Assembly (NCBI GenBank): GCA_902803745.1
Contig: CADCRB010000185.1
Coordinates: forward strand, 1 to 7,631
Direction: 5' to 3'
Length of the DNA: 7,631 bases
DNA from: an uncultured Lachnospiraceae bacterium
GTDB taxonomy: Bacteria; Bacillota; Clostridia; Lachnospirales; Lachnospiraceae
This document shows positions 1 to 5,400 of the stretch, piece by piece. A program made the position numbers and the translations under genes. A model generated the notes under the pieces. That model worked only from the letters and a program-made list of their open reading frames with translations, ran no database searches and was not told the origin of the DNA. Each line of letters begins with the position of its first letter. Within the stretch, counting starts at the first letter, position 1.

Positions 1-24
1 CGGGCGGTTTCGTACTCTGCGTTC

Positions 25-53
25 CGCTGAACACGCTCTCGCTTTCAGCGAGA
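25..53 (+). promoter_or_regulatory. Leader with two mutually exclusive hairpins upstream of the CmpB-family gene
   Basis: TCTCGCT (37-43) and AGCGAGA (47-53) form a perfect 7-bp stem with a 3-base loop. CGCTGAA (25-31) can instead pair perfectly over 7 bp with TTCAGCG (44-50). The two stems share bases 44-50 region and cannot form together. Neither is followed by a T tract, so neither is a finished terminator. The segment lies about 30 bases before the start codon of the next gene. It may be part of a 5' leader whose beginning is cut off by the window edge; the switching idea is inference. Confidence 0.25.
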
Positions 54-84
54 CCTGGTAAAATACAATTATGAGGTGAAAGCT

Positions 85-999
85 ATGATATTTGGTATGA
101 CAATTTATAAGATTCTCTGGTATTTTATGATCTATTCGGTCGTGGGGTGGATGATAGAGGTCAGCTACCATGCCGTGACTATGGGCAAAGTGGTAAACAG
201 GGGCTTTTTGAACGGGCCTCTTTGTCCCGTATATGGCAGCGGAGTCCTAATGGTGCTTGCAGTACTGAATGTCATCGGGAGTACCCTCGGAGTTGAAACT
301 GATCTTGAAAAAGCAAGTTCACTGCTCCTTTTTGCTGTAGGTATCATTTTTGCCACCCTGATAGAGCTGATAGCGGGCTTTATGCTGGACAAGCTCTTCC
401 ACGCGAGATGGTGGGATTACAGGGACAGAAAGTTTAACCTGAACGGATATATCTGTCTGCAATTCAGCATCATATGGGGACTCGCGATAGCCTTTGTGCT
501 TAGGGTGATCCAGCCTTTCTTTGACAGGATGATAGATATAATCCCTGTACTTCTCGGACAGATACTGCTGGTGATAATGTACCTGATCTTCATTGCTGAC
601 CTGATCATTACCGTCATGACGATACTTAAGCTAAATAAGCAGCTTGAGCGGATGAAAAATATGGAAAACGCAATACTTAAGCTCAGCGACGGAATGTCTG
701 AAGTCATAGCAAACAGCACGCTGAAGACTGTGGACAGGATCGAGGAAGGCAAGCAGAAAAATGCAGTCAAAAAGGAGGAGATCAGGTCTTCGCTTCAGGA
801 GGCGCGTGAAAGGCACAATGAGTCCAGAGATGAGAAGCGTCGTGCTTTAGAAGCCCAGTATGAGCATATGAAAAAACAGCTTATGTACCATAAGATGTTC
901 GGTACCGGTATGCTGCTCAGCAATTTTTCAGAGCACGGACACAGCAAATATCAGGATATCATAGGCAGGATAGCAGGAGAGCCAAGGGGACGGGAGTAG
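85..999 (+). CDS. CmpB-family membrane protein (putative ABC-transporter type IV family)
   Basis: A 304-residue polytopic membrane protein. I chose the ATG at 85 because AGGTGA (74-79) sits 5 bases before it; the in-frame GTG at 76 lies inside that ribosome binding site. About five hydrophobic segments are visible, near residues 7-27, 45-66, 78-101, 120-145 and 150-182. Family-type signatures include WMIEVSYH (22-29), RGFLNGPLCPVYGSG (39-53) and WWDY followed by FNLNG (109-121), the usual pattern of the Clostridial family annotated as putative ABC-transporter permease or ABC_trans_CmpB. No ATPase partner lies in the window and transport has not been shown for the family to my knowledge, so substrate is unknown. 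Residues from about 185 to 304 are highly charged (runs of E, K and R) and look like a cytoplasmic coiled coil, longer than the bare five-helix core. No clear terminator follows; the next gene has its own promoter. Family call is confident, function is not. Confidence 0.85.
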   Translation: MIFGMTIYKILWYFMIYSVVGWMIEVSYHAVTMGKVVNRGFLNGPLCPVYGSGVLMVLAVLNVIGSTLGVETDLEKASSLLLFAVGIIFATLIELIAGFMLDKLFHARWWDYRDRKFNLNGYICLQFSIIWGLAIAFVLRVIQPFFDRMIDIIPVLLGQILLVIMYLIFIADLIITVMTILKLNKQLERMKNMENAILKLSDGMSEVIANSTLKTVDRIEEGKQKNAVKKEEIRSSLQEARERHNESRDEKRRALEAQYEHMKKQLMYHKMFGTGMLLSNFSEHGHSKYQDIIGRIAGEPRGRE

Positions 1000-1010
1000 C
1001 ATTTTTTCTG

Positions 1011-1039
1011 CTGCCACAATTCAAAATTCATCGTATAAA
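1011..1039 (+). promoter_or_regulatory. Candidate sigma-A promoter of the double-glycine peptide gene
   Basis: CTGCCA (1011-1016) matches four of six bases of the -35 consensus. TATAAA (1034-1039) matches five of six of the -10 consensus, and the spacer is exactly 17 bp. Transcription would start near 1046, at the edge of the palindrome at 1047-1061 and about 30 bases before the peptide start codon. The region is AT-rich and lies between two genes. Expression from an upstream promoter by read-through is also possible, since no convincing terminator separates it from the preceding gene. Confidence 0.45.
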
Positions 1040-1046
1040 TTTATGG

Positions 1047-1061
1047 TAGTAATTATTACTA
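1047..1061. promoter_or_regulatory. Perfect 15-bp palindrome, operator-like, in the peptide gene leader
   Basis: TAGTAAT (1047-1053) and ATTACTA (1055-1061) are exact inverted copies around one central base. The element sits between the predicted transcription start and the ribosome binding site GGAGGG (1064-1069). A dyad of this size and position is typical of a binding site for a dimeric repressor. As RNA it would be a weak AU hairpin with an impossible one-base loop, so a DNA site is the better reading. No regulator gene is present in the window, so the binding protein is unknown. Confidence 0.4.
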
Positions 1062-1076
1062 TTGGAGGGAAATTAT

Positions 1077-1250
1077 ATGAAACTCACAGATAAGCTGAAT
1101 AAAGAAGTCAAAAACGCAAATGCAAATGAAAAAGTAAAAGATATCACACAGGATACCATTGAAACTTCAGTGGAGATCTTAAGTGATGAGGATCTGGATA
1201 ACGCATCCGGGGGAGCAGGGATAGAACACATACCAGCTAGGGTGAAGTGA
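1077..1250 (+). CDS. Double-glycine leader peptide, 57 residues, 11-residue core
   Basis: The ATG at 1077 is preceded by GGAGGG (1064-1069) with a 7-base spacer; the in-frame TTG at 1062 overlaps that site and is rejected. Residues 1-34 are charged and hydrophilic with no signal peptide. Residues 35-46, LSDEDLDNASGG, fit the double-glycine leader consensus position by position: L at -12, S at -11, acidic at -8, L at -7, small residue at -4, GG at -2/-1. Such leaders are cut and exported by PCAT-type ABC transporters carrying a C39 peptidase domain. The predicted released core is AGIEHIPARVK, 11 residues, net basic, with no Cys, Ser or Thr, so it cannot be a lanthipeptide or a disulfide bacteriocin. 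It is shorter than usual class II bacteriocins and closer to the size of a signalling peptide. No transporter, immunity or modification gene is nearby. The leader call is strong; bacteriocin versus signal is open. Confidence 0.7.
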   Translation: MKLTDKLNKEVKNANANEKVKDITQDTIETSVEILSDEDLDNASGGAGIEHIPARVK

Positions 1251-1326
1251 CGGATCATTCATTAGTGAACAGAGGATAAAACATGGATATTTTATATTAC
1301 TTTTATTTTCCCGTGGTGTATAAATC

Positions 1327-1368
1327 ATGGAGTCAATGGGGACGATTCTCATTGACTCCATTTCTTTT
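1327..1368 (+). terminator. Rho-independent terminator after the peptide gene
   Basis: ATGGAGTCAATG (1327-1338) pairs perfectly over 12 bp with CATTGACTCCAT (1350-1361). G1339 to T1349 and G1340 to C1348 can extend the stem inward. The 3' arm runs straight into the T-rich tract TTTCTTTT (1361-1368). It lies 77 bases after the peptide stop codon and isolates the peptide unit from the acetyltransferase operon, which has its own promoter. Confidence 0.85.
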
Positions 1369-1443
1369 CCCAATTAATTTACACTAATCTTTACCGGTCC
1401 TCAATATACTGATTTTCATACAGCGTTTCAGAAATGCCGTCAG

Positions 1444-1472
1444 GTGACATATCGTAACGTGTTTAGTATAAT
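1444..1472 (+). promoter_or_regulatory. Near-consensus sigma-A promoter of the acetyltransferase and giant-protein operon
   Basis: GTGACA (1444-1449) matches five of six bases of the -35 consensus, TATAAT (1467-1472) is a perfect -10 box, and the spacer is 17 bp. Transcription would start near 1479, giving a leader of only about 20 bases that carries the ribosome binding site GAGAGGGGGG (1485-1494). Because this promoter lies inside the longer reading frame that opens at 1444, it also shows that the gene starts at 1501. A strong promoter implies substantial vegetative expression unless a repressor acts here; no clear operator dyad was seen. Confidence 0.75.
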
Positions 1473-1500
1473 TTTTTTAAATCTGAGAGGGGGGATTATC

Positions 1501-2430
1501 ATGATCATTTCAATAACAGAAAAAGAGAGGGATTATTTTCTTCCGCTTGTTCCTGAAGATATGCGGGATGCTTTCAGGAGCGGAGAGTGGATGGGTCTGG
1601 GAGCGCTTTCAGAGCCTTTGGAAAACGACGGGGATGCCGGAGAAGACGGTGCAGTGGAAGCCTGCGGGATAATGCTTTTTTCACCGGAGGACGGCATAAG
1701 CATCGGAGGTGAACGGAGCACGATGATCATCCTGCACTGGATCTATGTGGCAGATAAATACAGGCAGCAGGGCATGGCCGATGACCTGATGAATGCGCTC
1801 GCGGATATTCTGGAAGACAATCCGGCAGATGGGATCATCTGCGATATTCCGTTAGGCAGTGAATACGATCTGGCAGAGGACTTTTTCTCTTCTTGGGGTT
1901 TTTCTTTTGATGTGACAGAGCTTCAGGAAATGGTCATTGACAAGGATGACTGCCGCAAGGAGATCAGTCCGCAGAATAAGGAAGAAGCACTGAGACTTGC
2001 TTCCGGGCCTGACAGGCCGATCAATCTGATCCCGATCTCTGAGCTGTCAAAGGAGGATTTCATAAAGACAGTACGGGCTATCAAGGAGAAGGAAACCTCA
2101 GGTTATTATGAAATGATATCCGAGGACAGGGACGATTATGCAGAGGACATAAGCTGCGCGTTTGTACACGAAAATGAGGTTAGCTCAATGGTTTTATTTG
2201 AGAGATTTCCGGATGATGATCTTCACATGGTCATGCTGGGAACTCTTTCAAAAAGGGGAAATAAGGAGCTGCTTGAGCTGCTTCGCTACACTGCCGGGTA
2301 TTATTACCTTAACTATCCGGAGAGCGCTAAGATAAAGTTTTCTATTGGGACAGAAAGAAACAGGACCCTTGCGGTACATCTTTTTCCGGACAAAGATCCG
2401 ATACTGGTGCGCAGGGGCTTCTATTATTGA
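1501..2430 (+). CDS. GNAT-family N-acetyltransferase, probably tandem with a degenerate second half
   Basis: A 309-residue protein, about twice the usual single GNAT domain length. GNAT enzymes transfer the acetyl group of acetyl-CoA to amines of small molecules, peptides or proteins. The start at 1501 follows GAGAGGGGGG with a 6-base spacer, and a promoter covers the longer frame upstream. The first half carries the acetyl-CoA pyrophosphate-binding motif A: strand LHWIYVADKY, then R88-Q-Q-G91-M-A93, matching the Q/R-x-x-G-x-G/A loop, followed by a helix. Further on, a segment ending in SSWGF resembles the usual C-terminal GNAT motif. The second half (about 195-309) shows an alternating strand/helix pattern, VSSMVLFERF then LHMVMLGTL then a helix, suggestive of a second GNAT fold without a clear acetyl-CoA loop. 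The protein is markedly acidic. It ends 24 bases before the giant gene with no terminator between, so the two are probably co-transcribed. The substrate is unknown; modification of the giant protein is a speculation. Confidence 0.75.
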   Translation: MIISITEKERDYFLPLVPEDMRDAFRSGEWMGLGALSEPLENDGDAGEDGAVEACGIMLFSPEDGISIGGERSTMIILHWIYVADKYRQQGMADDLMNALADILEDNPADGIICDIPLGSEYDLAEDFFSSWGFSFDVTELQEMVIDKDDCRKEISPQNKEEALRLASGPDRPINLIPISELSKEDFIKTVRAIKEKETSGYYEMISEDRDDYAEDISCAFVHENEVSSMVLFERFPDDDLHMVMLGTLSKRGNKELLELLRYTAGYYYLNYPESAKIKFSIGTERNRTLAVHLFPDKDPILVRRGFYY

Positions 2431-2454
2431 GAGAGACCGGACAGGTGGACGACT

Positions 2455-5400
2455 ATGTGTGAAGAACAGAAAAATCTCAGAAAGGTTCTGACTCCTATAC
2501 AGGTAACCGAACAGCAGCAGGCAAGGGTGAATAATGACCTTTATACTATCCGCCGGATGGATGAGACGCAATACCACCTTGAGACCGCGAAGATCAGTGA
2601 GAATACCCTGCATAATATTCCGCGCGTCAATGTCAGGAATGCGATCATTAATAATCTGGGACGTGACCGCTATGCTGCCTTTGATGAACTGATGATAAAA
2701 AAAGAGGGAGAGGCAGAAAACCAGGACATAGCTCTTCATCATTCGCTTGGTTCCAAACTTTCCCTGGAAGGAGAAGACGTTCTCGAATTTAATATGGCAG
2801 GCTCAGGCTTCATGAATTATCAGCTTCCACATAAGGAGATGAAAGGCTATGGGACGACTGGTGATTATCATGATAAAAAAACTGTAAGCTGGTACAACAA
2901 AAACAGATTTCTGACCTGGACCGGGCTTGTAAAAACGAAAAGTCAGATAGAGGATTACAATGCCCTTTACAGCGGGCATAACCAAAAGATAGAAGAAACA
3001 TATGGCCAGAGGATTGAGTCTCTTAAAGGCCAGAAGATGAACCACATACGCAAGAAGGAAAGCGTGAACGACAAAAACGCCAAAAAGACCAGATTCTATA
3101 TGCGCGGACCTAATGCGGTCAATACCGGCAAGTACTCAGAGGACAAACTGGAGGAATATATCCTCGAGCTTGGTAAGGAAACCCTTAAGAATAAACTCGA
3201 TCTGTGGGACTTTCTGGATGATGAGGAGCTTGCAAAGGAAAAGCCGGTAAATATCATCATACAGGGGCACAGCAGGGGTGCAGTAGCCTCCGGTCTTGGC
3301 GCGATGCGCCTTAAAAGGTGGGTGTACGACAACTATCCACGTCTGCTTAATAAGGTGAAGTTTCAGCTCATACAGTACGATCCTGTTGCCGGAGGATATG
3401 AAAATTTCGGCTTTAACTCCAAGATAGATCACGCGCCCGAAAATGAGAAGGATGCAACAAAGGATAAGCGGTATATGTCCCTTGGAGATGAAGCTGATAC
3501 CACAGTCGTATATTCCATGCATACGCAGTATCCGGCTCTTTTCACGCCTCAATATGTAAAAAATGCAAAGCGTATCATCCTTACCGCTGGGGGGCATGGA
3601 GCAAATCTTGATAAAACAGACGAGACTCAGGATAAGGCCACGAGGGTTACCTATCTGGCAGAAAAGAACGGGAAGGTGGAAGCTTTCCGATCCACAGGCT
3701 TAGGTGAGCTTGATGAGGGGATTTATATCGCTGACGATCAGAATAATCTGATAAAAATAAGAAATATGGAAGAATATGACGCTTTGGCAAAAACACTTTT
3801 AGCGGGTGTGTCTTTGCAGGACAGCCGTCATGAGACAGTCAGGAAGGCAGTAGAATCCTGGTTTCTAAAAGATAATAAGCAGGTCAGCAATATCGAAAAG
3901 AAGAAGTCTGACATGGAAAAAGCGAAGGAGGAAGCGAAGGAGAAGTTCAGAAAAGAACTTGGCTCGCTGACAACGCCTGCTTCCTTGAGAAAGATACAGG
4001 AGGAGAAGGAGAGGCTTGAAAAAATGCCTCAGGATTCTCCTGCGAATTCCCAGAAATATCTCAAAAAGAAGGAAAAGTATCTTAAAGCCAAAAAATCCGG
4101 TCTGATCAACTATATCAACAGCCTGTACAAACAGAAGGGCAGCTATATCAACAAGACAAGGCGGGATTATCTCCAGGAGCTGATAAAGCTTTCGTATCAC
4201 CTTGAAAAGGACACCGGCGGTTTTCATTCCGAATCGCGCAGAGCAAAGATCGCTGAGAGTAAAGAGAGACTGAAAAAATTCATCGGGGCTGATGATCTGG
4301 ATAAGTTTCTGCCGCCTTATCTTAAGCGGGAGCTTTATTTTGGCTCAGAAGAGAAGGTAAGGGAATTTTTCGGCATGCCGGCTGCTGCGCACATTGAAGA
4401 GAAGGTCGTAGAGAAGAAGGCAGAAGAAAAGCCGATCGAGAAGGTAGAAGAGAAGAAGGCAGAAGAAAAGCCGGTTGAGATAGTCGAAGAAAAGGCAGAA
4501 GAGAAAAAGATTGAAGAAGAAAAGCCGATCGAGAATGTAGAAGAAAAAGCAGAAGAGAAAGTCGACGAGGAAAAAGCTGAAGAAAAGAAAGTCGAAGAAG
4601 AGCAGGCCGAGAAGGCAGAAGAGAAAGTCGAAGAGGAAAAAGCTGAAGTAAAGCAGGCCGAGATAGCCGAAGAAAAAGTCGAGGAGAAAAAAGCTGAGGA
4701 GAAAAAGGCCGAAGAGAAAAAGGTCAAGGAGCTTCCCTTCACTTACCATGATGTGAAGACTGACATTCCCGGAATGGATCAAGCCTATGAGGAACAGCAG
4801 CCAAATAACTGCTTTGCCTGCACGGGAACTGCCCTGCTTAATCATTTCATAGCAAGGAAGAAGGGTGAAGAAACGGTAAAGCGGCGTTATACGCAGAAGG
4901 ACTTAAGGAACTTCAGGCCTGAGATCAGAAAGTTTGATGCCACAAATCAGGCAGGGATCGAGGAGCAGGCCTATTACAGCGCCATCAAGGAGATCAACAG
5001 ATACGCCGGCGAAGGTAAGACGGCCACCGGAGCCATATTCGAGATGGGCGACTTTATCCTGGATAAGCTTTCAGAGAATAAGATAGAGAATGTGATGCTG
5101 AACAGATTCATGCTGAACGTTCCCGATTTTGCAAAAGAGAATATCGAAAAGAAGAGCGCAGATGTCAGATTGGGAAATTACAAAGCTGCATTTGCCAATA
5201 AAATCGCCGAGATCATCCGCGAAGGCGGAGTGGCAGGGGTTATGATCTCAGGCGGAACGGACCCTCATTTTGTAACGGTAACCGGTATCAAGGGCGATGA
5301 GCTGACTGTATGTGATTCTGTCTATTACAGCGGACCGGTCACACGCAAGCTGGATTATTTCGTAAAGTCTAACAGACAGCTGGAGATAAGCTGGCTGTCT

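Noticed and set aside
41..69. Promoter ending in TACAAT (64-69) before the membrane-protein gene
   Set aside because: The -10 is reasonable, but no acceptable -35 lies 16-18 bp upstream, and the site would fall within the hairpin region.
76..84. GTG start for the membrane protein
   Set aside because: The GTG is part of the AGGTGA ribosome binding site for the ATG at 85.
998..1016. Terminator after the membrane-protein gene (T run at 1002-1007)
   Set aside because: The T run is not preceded by a stable stem; the only pairing flanking it is about 4 bp.
1062..1076. TTG start for the double-glycine peptide
   Set aside because: It overlaps the GGAGGG ribosome binding site that serves the ATG at 1077.
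1215..1250. Lanthipeptide or disulfide bacteriocin core
   Set aside because: The predicted core contains no Cys, Ser or Thr, so neither thioether rings nor disulfides can form.
1283..1387. A 34-codon frame, MDILYYFYFPVVYKSWSQWG..., preceded by AGAGGA with a 6-base spacer
   Set aside because: The strong terminator hairpin and T tract (1327-1368) lie inside it, so transcripts would end before its stop codon. The composition is an odd aromatic mix expected from AT-rich non-coding DNA. Probably chance.
1444..1500. Earlier start for the acetyltransferase
   Set aside because: The segment contains the promoter -35 and -10 boxes and the ribosome binding site, so it is not translated from this promoter.
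4335..4845. Long minus-strand frames rich in Ser/Phe or Leu/Phe
   Set aside because: They are the complement of the Glu/Lys-rich repeat (GAA/GAG/AAA/AAG read backwards as TTC/CTC/TTT/CTT) and have no ribosome binding site or plausible protein composition.
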